From assembly GCF_014805525.1 (NCBI RefSeq), contig NZ_JACFSZ010000007.1, positions 111,817-175,816 on the forward strand: a stretch of 64,000 nucleotides of DNA, given 5' to 3'. The notes under the pieces were generated by a model, which was given only the letters and a program-made list of their open reading frames with translations, ran no database searches and was not told the DNA's origin. Numbering within the stretch: position 1 is the first letter of the stretch; every line of letters starts with the position of its first letter. The translations under genes and the position numbers were made by a program. Origin of the DNA: Rhabdothermincola sediminis (GTDB taxonomy: Bacteria > Actinomycetota > Acidimicrobiia > Acidimicrobiales > Acidimicrobilacustridaceae). Positions 17,435 to 25,064 of this stretch are shown one piece after another.

Positions 17435-18112
17435 ATGCCAGCACCCTCCGACATCCCCACCTTCACCGACGCGGAGCTCGCGGAGCTGAGCGCCGAGTTC
17501 GAACGGCTTCCCGCGTCGAAGATCATCCAGTGGGCGGTCGACCACTTCTCCCCTCACCTGGCCCTGACCGCCTCGATGACCGACGCGGTGCTCATCGACC
17601 TGGCGGTCAAGGTCGACCCGGCGATCGAGGTGGTGTTCATCGACACCGGCTACCACTTCCCCGAGACCCTGGAGACGGTCGAGCGGGTGCGGCGCCACTA
17701 CGGGCTGAACCTGCGCATCATGACCGTGCCGCCGCACGACGAGGCGCTCTGGCAGGCGGACCCGGAGAACTGCTGCTCGGCGGTGAAGGTCGGCCAACTC
17801 GACCGGGCCCTGGCCGGCAAGACGGCGTGGATGTCCGGCTTGCGCCGGGCGGAGGCCGACTCCCGGGTCAACGCACCCATCGTCGCTCGGGATCTAAGGG
17901 GCTTGGTGAAGGTCAACCCGATCGCCACCTGGACCGACCACGACGTGGCCGGCTACATCGCCGATCACGGGATCATCGTGAACCCGCTGCTCGAGCGGGG
18001 CTACACCTCGATCGGCTGCATGCCGTGCACGCAGCTCCCGACCGACCCAGACGATCCTCGCTCGGGTCGCTGGGCGGGGCGGGACAAGACGGAGTGTGGC
18101 CTGCATCTCTGA
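17435..18112 (+). CDS. cysH: Thioredoxin-dependent APS reductase
   Basis: A 225-residue member of the PAPS/APS reductase family that reduces activated sulfate to sulfite. Motifs in order: FSPHLALTASMTDAV (PP-loop-like), VVFIDTGYHFPETLETV, the cysteine pair in ENCCSAVK, and SIGCMPCT with two more cysteines. The four cysteines bind a [4Fe-4S] cluster and indicate APS rather than PAPS as the substrate. The C-terminus ends in ECGLHL, which holds the catalytic cysteine. The start at 17435 has GAGAGG upstream; the open frame further upstream is antisense to nothing real and unlike the family. It follows sulfite reductase by 59 nt and shares its operon. Confidence 0.93.
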   Translation: MPAPSDIPTFTDAELAELSAEFERLPASKIIQWAVDHFSPHLALTASMTDAVLIDLAVKVDPAIEVVFIDTGYHFPETLETVERVRRHYGLNLRIMTVPPHDEALWQADPENCCSAVKVGQLDRALAGKTAWMSGLRRAEADSRVNAPIVARDLRGLVKVNPIATWTDHDVAGYIADHGIIVNPLLERGYTSIGCMPCTQLPTDPDDPRSGRWAGRDKTECGLHL

Positions 18113-18159
18113 CAGGAGAGGCGGGCGACGAGCGCGACTTGCGGGCCCGGTCGTAGTCG

Positions 18160-19122
18160 TTGCAGCATACGATCGTGGCGGAAACGACCGGTGTTGGATC
18201 GACCGGTGTTGGATCGACCGGTGTTGGATCGACCGCCGAGCGGGCGGGAACCCCGGACGAGCTGGAGATTCCCACCCGGGTGCTCGTGCTGGGCATGGCC
18301 CATCACGACGGGACCATCCTCGCCTCCGAGCTCTACCCCGTGGCCGAGGCCTGCGGGCAGACCGCGGACCAGGTGCGCTCCTGCCTGCGCCGCCTGGTGG
18401 CCGAAGGCCTCTTCGTCCGCAGCGGCGAGGGCCGCGACGCAGTCTTTGCCGCCACCGACGCGGGACTGCGAGCGCTCGGGGCCTCGCTGGAGAAGGCTCG
18501 CCTGGCCTACGCCCAGGACGCGGCGGGCAAGGGCTGGGACCGCACCTGGCGCCTGATCGCCTTCGCCATCCCGGAGACCAAGCGGGCGGCGCGCGACGCT
18601 TTCCGTGACCACCTGCTCGAGTTGGGCGGCGCGGCCATCCAGAACGGCCTGTACGTCTCGCCACACCGCTGGCACGACGATGCGCTCCGCGAAGCCCGCC
18701 GGCTCGGGGTGGCCGAGCACGTGACCGCCGCGTCCACCGACGATCTGGAGATCGGCGGGGAGCGCGACCCGCGGGCCCTGGCGGCGAAGCTGTGGCCGAT
18801 CGAGGAGGTGGCCGCCCGCTACGAACGCTTCATCGACATCTACGAGGGAATCCCGGAGGACCTCGAGCAGATGCGCCGCCAGCGCCGCCGGCTCACCGAA
18901 GCGGAGTTCCTCCCGGGCGCCTTGATCATCGGCATCAAATTCCAGGAGTGCTTCAACCTCGACCCGCTCTTGCCGCCTGAGCTGCTCCCCCGGCCATGGC
19001 CAGGGCGGCGCGCCCGGGAGCTGCTGGCTCGCAGCCGCCGGCTGGGCATCCTGCTGCGGGAGGAGCACAACAAGCCCCAGCTCTTCGCCCCCTGGGACGA
19101 CGTCCTCGACACCATCCCGTGA
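18160..19122 (+). CDS. PaaX-like transcriptional regulator
   Basis: A 320-residue protein with a winged helix-turn-helix at about residues 35-105 (LASELYPVAEACGQTADQVRSCLRRLVAEGLFVRS) and a PaaX-type C-terminal region with DRTWRLIAFAIPETKRAARDAFRDHLLELGGAAIQNGLYVSP. The family represses phenylacetate and other catabolic genes by sensing acyl-CoA ligands. No catabolic operon is adjacent. The N-terminus is uncertain: TTG at 18160 and GTG at 18175 are both possible. Between them and the domain lies a 15-bp unit repeated three times, encoding TGVGS-type repeats. Its stop overlaps the GerMN gene start (GTGA), so the two are co-translated. Confidence 0.75.
   Translation: MQHTIVAETTGVGSTGVGSTGVGSTAERAGTPDELEIPTRVLVLGMAHHDGTILASELYPVAEACGQTADQVRSCLRRLVAEGLFVRSGEGRDAVFAATDAGLRALGASLEKARLAYAQDAAGKGWDRTWRLIAFAIPETKRAARDAFRDHLLELGGAAIQNGLYVSPHRWHDDALREARRLGVAEHVTAASTDDLEIGGERDPRALAAKLWPIEEVAARYERFIDIYEGIPEDLEQMRRQRRRLTEAEFLPGALIIGIKFQECFNLDPLLPPELLPRPWPGRRARELLARSRRLGILLREEHNKPQLFAPWDDVLDTIP
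18190..18234 (+). repeat. 15-bp tandem repeat, three exact copies
   Basis: GGTGTTGGATCGACC occurs three times head to tail at 18190, 18205 and 18220. The length keeps the reading frame and would encode three GVGST units near the N-terminus of the PaaX-like regulator. Confidence 0.9.
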
Positions 19123-19694
19123 ACCGCCGTCGCATCGCACCCCCGGTTGCCGTGCTGGCATTGCTGGCTGTGCTCGCCGGCGGGTGCGCGGGCGGGGAAC
19201 GGGCCGGCGACCAGCCCGAGGTATCCACCACCACCACCACCACCACCGACATCGCCACGCCCTCGACGGCCCCGCCGCCACCGGTGGCGGCCCCCGAGGG
19301 CGCGACGTTCACGATCCGGCCGTGGTTCGTGACCGGCGCCGGCCTGGTCCAAGGCGAAGAGCGCCTGGTGCAGGGCCCCGACGTGCTGGCCTCGACGCTC
19401 GAGCAGCTCCTCGCCGGGCCGACCGACACCGACCGCTTCTTCGGGCTGGGCAGCGGGATCTCGTCCCGGGTGCGACTCCGATCAGCGACGGTCGACGGTG
19501 ACACGGTGGTGGTGGACTTCGACCGGGCCTTCGAGACCGCCGACACCCAGCCCCAGGTGGCCCAGGTGGTGTGGACCCTCACCGAGCTGCGAGGCGTGGC
19601 CAGGGTGAAGTTCCTCATCGACGGTGAGGACAACGGCGCCACCGGCGTGCGGCCCATGGGCCGCAGCGACACCCGGGTGCAGCCGGCGAGCTGA
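19119..19694 (+). CDS. GerMN-domain lipoprotein
   Basis: A 191-residue secreted lipoprotein. The start is the GTG at 19119, which overlaps the regulator's stop codon. Residues 1-22 are a signal sequence ending in the lipobox LAGGC, with the lipid-carrying cysteine near residue 23. A Thr-rich spacer (eight codons for Thr around 19228-19252) and a Pro/Ala patch precede a GerMN-type domain: LASTLEQLLAGPTDTDRFF, then TVDGDTVVVDFDRAF and the closing VKFLIDGEDNG. The family includes sporulation GerM and actinobacterial LpqB N-terminal regions, and is thought to bind cell-wall components. Its ligand is unknown. Confidence 0.8.
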   Translation: MNRRRIAPPVAVLALLAVLAGGCAGGERAGDQPEVSTTTTTTTDIATPSTAPPPPVAAPEGATFTIRPWFVTGAGLVQGEERLVQGPDVLASTLEQLLAGPTDTDRFFGLGSGISSRVRLRSATVDGDTVVVDFDRAFETADTQPQVAQVVWTLTELRGVARVKFLIDGEDNGATGVRPMGRSDTRVQPAS

Positions 19695-19721
19695 GCGAGC
19701 GCCCGGTCGGCCCGCTGGCGG

Positions 19722-21266
19722 TCAGTCCACCCGCCGAGCCGCGATTCGGCGGTTGGCGGCGTTGGCGCACGCGCCAGTCTGCAGATCGAAGGTCCAGCCG
19801 TGCAGGTGGCAGGTGAGCGTGCAGCCGTCCTCTCCGATCTCCCCGAACTGAGACAGATCCGCCTGGCGGTGGGGGCACCAGCGCTGCACCAGCCAGTCCC
19901 CAAGGCGGATCATCTCGTCGATCTCACCGTGGGAAGCCGCCACGGAACGCTCCAGCACGTCGACCCGCTCCGGTGAGAGGGCCTTGAGGAACGAGAACAG
20001 CTCCTCGCAGTACTCCCCCGGCCGCCAGGCCCGGAAGCGCAGCGAGAGGAACAGGTTGTTCGACAGGTCGACCACCCGGTTCTGGATGCACCACTCCAGC
20101 AGCGGGGCCGGCAGATCGAGGCGGTACTGGTACTCGGTGGTGCCGTCCCAGGGCACGATCCGCTGGTTGACGAAGTCGACCAGCACCTCCTGGTCGCCGG
20201 CGCGGATCAGCACCGCCCGGCCGATGGTGGCGCAGGTCTTCGGCGCGCGGGCCATGAGCGGCTCCCACCAGGCGGCGAGCCGGTCGGCCAGATCGGGCTG
20301 CGGTGCAGGCCAGCCCTGCTTCATCACCTCCAACCACGGCAGCCAATCGGCCTGGTAGCGCTCCAGGTAGCGCCGCTTGTCGGTGAAGATCGCCCGCACC
20401 TCGCCGTCGGGCATCGGGTGGGTCAAGGTGAGCGAGGGGGGCTCGTGGTGCACGTCGAGGGTGGTGCCGGGGATGGCCAACACTCCTCCTTCGATGCCCT
20501 CGGCGTCGAGCCGCTCGAGGAAGACCGTGGCGTCGGGGAAGATGCTGTCGGGGGCCCGGTCGAAGTCGTTGAACTCCCACAGCTCCGGGTCGAGGAAGCA
20601 CGGCGGACCGGCGGAGGGCACGACGTGGCGGGCACCCGCCGCCCGGGCGTAGCCGACCGCCCGGGCGAGCTGCGCCTCACGCTTGGCCCGAGCCGCCGCC
20701 GAGCGCTCCTCCGGGGGCATCTCGTAGACCACGGGCCACCACATCGCGCCCGAGAACTGCAGGAAAACCAGGTCGATCGGCCCGAGCGAGCGGATCACCG
20801 CCACGTCGCTGGGGCGGCAGTCGTTCATGTTGAGGATGCGGGCAGTCTCGTCGGCGATCACGATGGCCGAGTCCCCGATTGGCCCGTCGGAGGGGGCGGT
20901 CTCGGCGAAGATCGCCACCTGCAAGCCGTCGAGGTCGAGCTGCTCGCCGTTCGGGCAGTGCACGACGTTGCCGAAGCCCAACTCCCGCAGGGCCTTCTCC
21001 AGATCGGGGGTGGGGAACTCCGGCAGCAGCACCGGGGTGTCCTTGTCGACCCACTCGCTGAGGAACGGGGCGTCGAAGTGGTCGTAGTGCAGGTGCGACA
21101 CGTACAGGTAGTCCGGGCGGCGGAACCCTTCCTTGTCGAGGCCGTCGTTGCGGGGGAACACGAACCACGAGCCGTGGAACGCGGGCACGAACCACGGGTC
21201 GCACAGCACCGACCCGTGCTCGGTCTCCACGAACAGGCCGGCATGGCCGGTGACGGTGACACGCAT
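19722..21266 (-). CDS. MBL-fold hydrolase with C-terminal Rieske domain
   Basis: A 514-residue protein. The metallo-beta-lactamase half has the metal motif HLHYDH at residues 58-63 in a UlaG/CMAH-like setting (YVSHLHYDHFDAP), a DCRPSD region and an unusual middle insert. The last 51 residues form a Rieske [2Fe-2S] centre, CPH at 464-466 then CHLH at 486-489, a C-x-H-x19-C-x-x-H arrangement. The combination recalls CMP-Neu5Ac hydroxylase, but there the Rieske part is N-terminal. The enzyme is probably an iron-dependent oxidoreductase or hydrolase of an unknown substrate. The TACGGT box 7 nt before the ATG suggests a leaderless start. It is next to the CoxE and MoxR genes. Confidence 0.8.
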   Translation of the reverse strand: MRVTVTGHAGLFVETEHGSVLCDPWFVPAFHGSWFVFPRNDGLDKEGFRRPDYLYVSHLHYDHFDAPFLSEWVDKDTPVLLPEFPTPDLEKALRELGFGNVVHCPNGEQLDLDGLQVAIFAETAPSDGPIGDSAIVIADETARILNMNDCRPSDVAVIRSLGPIDLVFLQFSGAMWWPVVYEMPPEERSAAARAKREAQLARAVGYARAAGARHVVPSAGPPCFLDPELWEFNDFDRAPDSIFPDATVFLERLDAEGIEGGVLAIPGTTLDVHHEPPSLTLTHPMPDGEVRAIFTDKRRYLERYQADWLPWLEVMKQGWPAPQPDLADRLAAWWEPLMARAPKTCATIGRAVLIRAGDQEVLVDFVNQRIVPWDGTTEYQYRLDLPAPLLEWCIQNRVVDLSNNLFLSLRFRAWRPGEYCEELFSFLKALSPERVDVLERSVAASHGEIDEMIRLGDWLVQRWCPHRQADLSQFGEIGEDGCTLTCHLHGWTFDLQTGACANAANRRIAARRVD

Positions 21267-21273
21267 CGGGGCG

Positions 21274-21279
21274 ACCGTA
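21274..21279 (-). promoter_or_regulatory. -10 box TACGGT, leaderless start of MBL-Rieske gene
   Basis: TACGGT (minus strand) ends 7 nt before the ATG at 21266. It lies in the 18-nt gap after the CoxE gene, so the MBL-Rieske gene may have its own promoter in addition to read-through. Confidence 0.45.
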
Positions 21280-21284
21280 GCGCC

Positions 21285-22751
21285 TCAGGCCAGGTTCTCG
21301 ACGAATCGCTCGAGCTGGCGGAGGTTGCGACACTCGAAGGTGCCGTCGGTGTGGATGCCGTACTCCCCGACGATCGAATCGCCCGTGTTCCAGTAGGCCC
21401 GCGGCTCGGGATTGAGCCAGTACACGTGGCGGGCCTTCTTGCGCATCTCCTTGATCACCCAGGCCTGGCTGGCGTGGTAGTTGTTGCGAGCGTCGCCGAG
21501 GATCATCACCGTGGTCTTGGGCCCGATCTCCCGGCCCCAGCGGTTCCAGAACACCTCGAAGGCGTGCCCGTAGTCGGAGTGTCCGTCGACCCAGACCACG
21601 TCGGCTTCGGTGTTGACCCGGTGCACCGCCTCGCCGATGTCGTCGGTGCCCTCGAAGAAGCGGGTCACCTCGTCGATGCCGTCGATGAACACGAACGCCC
21701 GTACCTTCGAGAACTGGTTCGAGATGGCGTACACGAGCTGCAGGGTGAACCGGGCGAACGCGGCCACCGAGCCGGAGATGTCGGCGATCACGAAGATCTC
21801 GGGCTTGGCCGGCCGCGGGTACTTGAACTTCGGCTCGGCGGGCACCCCCCCGTAGCTGAGCGAGTGGCGCATGGTGTCCCGGAAGTCGAGCGGTCCTCGG
21901 CGCCCGTGCTTGCGCTTACGGGCCAGGCGGGCAGCCAGCTTGCGGGTCAGCGGGTAGATCGCCTTGCGGAGGTTGGCCATCTCCTCCCGTGAGGCGTGCA
22001 TGAAATCGACGTCTTCGGGCAGCGGCTTGCGTAGGGTCTTGGCCATCGCCTCCACGCCGCGGTCGGCGACCAGGCGGCGGCGGATCTCGGCTTCGACCTC
22101 CTTCTTGAGCAGGTCGATGCGCGCCTCGAGCTCGTCGCGCTCCAGCCGTTCCTCCAGGGCGGTGAGCGGCTGGGGGGCGTCGCGGCGGGTCTGCTCCATG
22201 AGCCGCTCGAGCATGTTGTCAAGGTCGAGGTTCCGCAGGGTGCGGTACAGGTAGTAGGTGCCCCCCACCGGGCGTCCCGGTTCCATGCCCGCGTAGCGGG
22301 TCACCGCTTGCCGGGCCAGGGCCCGCACCAGCGCGTCGTCGCCGTGCAGCAGCGCCTGGTAGAGCATCTCGGCCAGTTCCTCGGGCGACAGCGCCTCGCC
22401 CCCCGCGCCCGCGAGCTGCCCCGCACCCGCCATCTCCGCCGGCCGCGCTTCCCCCTCGGGACCCTCCTCCTTGTCGGGGCGTAGGCGGTACTGGCTGCCC
22501 CGCAACGAGAAGTACACCTCGAAGACGGTCTCGAAGGCCCGCCAATGGGCGTCGTTCTTCACCAGGGTGGCGCCCAGCGCGTACTTGAACGCGGCCCGGT
22601 CCTCGAGCGGGATGTGCTTGACCGCCTCCATGGCGTCGAGGTTCTCGGTCAGGCTCACCGGCAGGCCGGCTTCGCGCAGCTCGCGGATGAAGCCTTCGAG
22701 CAGCTCGAGCATCGGCCGGCCGCTGGTGGCGGAGACGGCGACGTCGCTCAC
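21285..22751 (-). CDS. CoxE-like VWA domain protein
   Basis: A 488-residue protein. An N-terminal region (residues 1-90) is followed by a charged linker, a long helical stretch (about residues 130-285, with LDNMLERLMEQTRR and IDLLKKEVEAEIRRRL), and a C-terminal VWA domain. The MIDAS-type motif appears as VIADISGSVAAF near residue 325; the DxSxS sequence is intact. It matches CoxE, the partner of MoxR-type ATPases in metal-cofactor maturation. It sits 22 bp downstream of a MoxR gene on the same strand, so the pair probably forms a co-chaperone. The client could be the adjacent MBL-Rieske enzyme. Confidence 0.85.
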   Translation of the reverse strand: MSDVAVSATSGRPMLELLEGFIRELREAGLPVSLTENLDAMEAVKHIPLEDRAAFKYALGATLVKNDAHWRAFETVFEVYFSLRGSQYRLRPDKEEGPEGEARPAEMAGAGQLAGAGGEALSPEELAEMLYQALLHGDDALVRALARQAVTRYAGMEPGRPVGGTYYLYRTLRNLDLDNMLERLMEQTRRDAPQPLTALEERLERDELEARIDLLKKEVEAEIRRRLVADRGVEAMAKTLRKPLPEDVDFMHASREEMANLRKAIYPLTRKLAARLARKRKHGRRGPLDFRDTMRHSLSYGGVPAEPKFKYPRPAKPEIFVIADISGSVAAFARFTLQLVYAISNQFSKVRAFVFIDGIDEVTRFFEGTDDIGEAVHRVNTEADVVWVDGHSDYGHAFEVFWNRWGREIGPKTTVMILGDARNNYHASQAWVIKEMRKKARHVYWLNPEPRAYWNTGDSIVGEYGIHTDGTFECRNLRQLERFVENLA

Positions 22752-22773
22752 CGGATCCTCGGGCGCATCACGC

Positions 22774-23688
22774 TCACGGCGCCACCTTGCCGAGGGAGCG
22801 CCGGCCGCCGTCCTTGTCGTCGGTGAGCTCCTTGACCGCCTTGGCGATGTCGGTCTGGTACTTGAGCAGGATGTTGATGGTCTCGGTGGCTTCCTTCTCG
22901 GTGACCGAGTCGATGCCGAGCAGCACCAGGGTGCGGGCCCAGTCGAGGGTCTCGGACACCGAGGGTGCCTTCTTCAACTCGAGCTGGCGGATGGAGCGCA
23001 CGATGCGGGCCACCTGGTCGGCGAGGTTCTCGGTGATGTCGGGCACCTTGGCCAGCACGATCTCCTTCTCCCGCTCCAGGTCGGGGTAGTCGATGTGCAG
23101 GAACAGGCAGCGGCGCTTGAGGGCTTCGGAGAGCTCCCGGGTGTTGTTCGAGGTGAGGAACACGAGCGGGATCTGGGTGGCCGCCAGGGTGCCCAGCTCA
23201 GGGATGGAGACCTGGTAGTCCGAGAGCACCTCGAGCAGGAGGGCTTCGGTCTCGATCTCGACCCGGTCGACCTCGTCGATGAGCAGCACCACCGGCTCCT
23301 CAGCCCGGATGGCCTCCAGCAGCGGGCGGGTGAGGAGGAACTCGTCGGAGAAGATGTCGGTCTCGATGTCGTTCCAGGTGGTCTCGCCCTGGGCGAGGTT
23401 GCGGTCGGCCTGGATGCGCAGCAGCTGCTTCTTGTAGTTCCACTCGTAGAGAGCCTTGGACTCGTCGAGGCCTTCGTAGCACTGCAGCCGGATGAGCCGG
23501 GCGCCGAGGATCTCGGCCACCGACTTGGCGAGCTGGGTCTTGCCGGTACCGGCGGGGCCCTCGACCAGCACCGGCTTGGCGAGCCGGTCCGCGAGGTACA
23601 CGACCCCGGCAATGCCCTCATCCGCGAGGTAGTTGACTTCGCGCAGCTGCTCGCGCACGGACGCCGGCGACTCGAAGCGATAGTCCAT
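22774..23688 (-). CDS. MoxR-family AAA+ ATPase
   Basis: A 304-residue AAA+ protein. Walker A is GPAGTGKTQLAKS near residue 45, Walker B is VVLLIDEVDRVE near residue 130, sensor I is FLTSNNTRELSE, and there is an arginine finger region in KRRCLF. The MoxR family acts with VWA proteins to insert metals or mature enzyme complexes. The TAGGCT box 6 nt before the ATG indicates a leaderless start. It leads the operon moxR-coxE-MBL/Rieske. Length is typical of the family. Confidence 0.93.
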   Translation of the reverse strand: MDYRFESPASVREQLREVNYLADEGIAGVVYLADRLAKPVLVEGPAGTGKTQLAKSVAEILGARLIRLQCYEGLDESKALYEWNYKKQLLRIQADRNLAQGETTWNDIETDIFSDEFLLTRPLLEAIRAEEPVVLLIDEVDRVEIETEALLLEVLSDYQVSIPELGTLAATQIPLVFLTSNNTRELSEALKRRCLFLHIDYPDLEREKEIVLAKVPDITENLADQVARIVRSIRQLELKKAPSVSETLDWARTLVLLGIDSVTEKEATETINILLKYQTDIAKAVKELTDDKDGGRRSLGKVAP

Positions 23689-23694
23689 CCTGCG

Positions 23695-23700
23695 AGCCTA
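23695..23700 (-). promoter_or_regulatory. -10 box TAGGCT, leaderless start of moxR operon
   Basis: TAGGCT (minus strand) lies 6 nt before the ATG at 23688, with no ribosome binding site between. Confidence 0.5.
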
Positions 23701-23766
23701 CCGGTGCTCTTGACCGCCCGGTCAAGGTAGAAGCCACCGCCCAGGAGCAGCGCCGTGGCGGGCGGG

Positions 23767-25029
23767 TCAGCCCCGGACCTGGCCGCTGCCCCGCACCACG
23801 TACTTGGCGGTGGTCAGCTCCCGCAGACCCATCGGCCCCCGGGCGTGCAGCTTCTGGGTGGAGATCCCGATCTCCGCGCCGAAGCCGAACTCGCCCCCGT
23901 CGACGAACCGGGTCGAGGCGTTCACCAGCACCGCCGCCGCGTCGACCTCGCGGCAGAACCGCTCCGCGGCCTCCAGCGAGCGGGTCACGATGGCTTCGCT
24001 GTGCCCCGAGCCGAACCTGGCGATGTGGTCGATCGCCGCGTCGAGATCCGGCACCACCCGCACCGCGAGCTTCAGGTCGAGGAACTCGGTGGCGTACGCC
24101 CCGTCGTCGGCCACCCCGGCGCGGGGGACCAGCGCCCGGGTCCGCTCGTCGCCGAGCAGCTCGACGCCCTCGAGTGCCTCGGCCGCCCGGGGCAGGAACG
24201 ACTCGGCCACCGACTCGTGCACCAGCAGGCTCTCCGCAGCGTTGCACACCGACGGGCGTTGCATCTTGGCGTTCACCACGATGGCCAGGGCCATGTCGAG
24301 ATCCGCCGACTCGTCCACGTAGACGTGGCAGTTGCCGTCACCGTCGATGACGTAGGGCACCGTGGCGTGCTCGAGGATGGACCGGATCAGCGCCGGGCCT
24401 CCCCGGGGGATGAGGCAGTCGATCGTGTCCCGCTGGCGCATGAACTCGACCGCGGCCTCGTGACTGGTGTCCTCCAGCAGCACCACGCAGTCCGGGGGCA
24501 GCCCAGCCTTGCCGATCGCCTCGCGCAGCACCGCGGTGATGGCCACGTTCGAGCCGATCGCCCCCGACGAGCCTCGCAGAAACGCGGCGTTGCCCGACTT
24601 CAGGCACAGTGCCGCCGCGTCGCTGGTCACGTTGGGCCGGTTCTCGTAGATGATGGCGATCACCCCGAGCGGCACCCGCACCCGTTCGATGCGCAGCCCG
24701 TTGGGGCGCACCCACCCGTCGAGCACCTCCCCGACGGGATCGGCCAGCGCAGCCACGTCCCGCAACCCCTCGGCCATGGACTCGACCCGGGCCTCGGTCA
24801 GGGTCAGCCGGTCGATCACCGTGGCGCTCGCACCCGAGCGGCGGGCCCGCTCCACATCGGCGGCGTTGGCCGCCAGCACGTCATTCGCCCGGGCTACCAA
24901 CAGGTCGGCCGCGCTACGCAGGGCGTCGTCCTTGACCGCGGTCGCCGTCCGGGCCAGCACCCGCGACGCGGCTTTCACCCGCCGACCCAGCTCGGCGATC
25001 GTCACGCTCGACTCGTCAGGGGACGCCAC
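23767..25029 (-). CDS. proA: Gamma-glutamyl phosphate reductase
   Basis: A 420-residue NADPH-dependent enzyme of proline synthesis that reduces gamma-glutamyl phosphate to glutamate semialdehyde. It has the aldehyde dehydrogenase fold: GVIAIIYENRPNVTSDAAALCLKSGNA near residue 122 and the nucleotide-binding loop LRGSSGAIGSN. The catalytic cysteine lies in VCNAAESLLV near residue 265, and the C-terminal signature FVDGGEFGFGAEIGISTQKLHARGPMG is intact. It is about 9 kb from proB, whereas the two are adjacent in most Actinobacteria. The start is GTG, 8 nt after a TAGCCT -10 box, 36 bp from the divergent AAA+ gene. Confidence 0.96.
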   Translation of the reverse strand: MASPDESSVTIAELGRRVKAASRVLARTATAVKDDALRSAADLLVARANDVLAANAADVERARRSGASATVIDRLTLTEARVESMAEGLRDVAALADPVGEVLDGWVRPNGLRIERVRVPLGVIAIIYENRPNVTSDAAALCLKSGNAAFLRGSSGAIGSNVAITAVLREAIGKAGLPPDCVVLLEDTSHEAAVEFMRQRDTIDCLIPRGGPALIRSILEHATVPYVIDGDGNCHVYVDESADLDMALAIVVNAKMQRPSVCNAAESLLVHESVAESFLPRAAEALEGVELLGDERTRALVPRAGVADDGAYATEFLDLKLAVRVVPDLDAAIDHIARFGSGHSEAIVTRSLEAAERFCREVDAAAVLVNASTRFVDGGEFGFGAEIGISTQKLHARGPMGLRELTTAKYVVRGSGQVRG

Positions 25030-25037
25030 GAGCAGCC

Positions 25038-25043
25038 AGGCTA
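25038..25043 (-). promoter_or_regulatory. -10 box TAGCCT, leaderless start of proA
   Basis: TAGCCT (minus strand) lies 8 nt before the proA GTG. It is 8 bp away from the oppositely oriented -10 box of the AAA+ gene. Confidence 0.5.
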
Positions 25044-25051
25044 CCCGCCAC

Positions 25052-25057
25052 TAACCT
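25052..25057 (+). promoter_or_regulatory. -10 box TAACCT, leaderless start of AAA+ gene
   Basis: TAACCT lies 7 nt before the GTG at 25065. Together with the proA box it forms a compact divergent promoter pair. Confidence 0.5.
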
Positions 25058-25064
25058 CGCCGCC

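Noticed and set aside
19228..19252. Run of ACC triplets
   Set aside because: It encodes the Thr-rich spacer behind a lipobox, a normal feature of actinobacterial lipoproteins.
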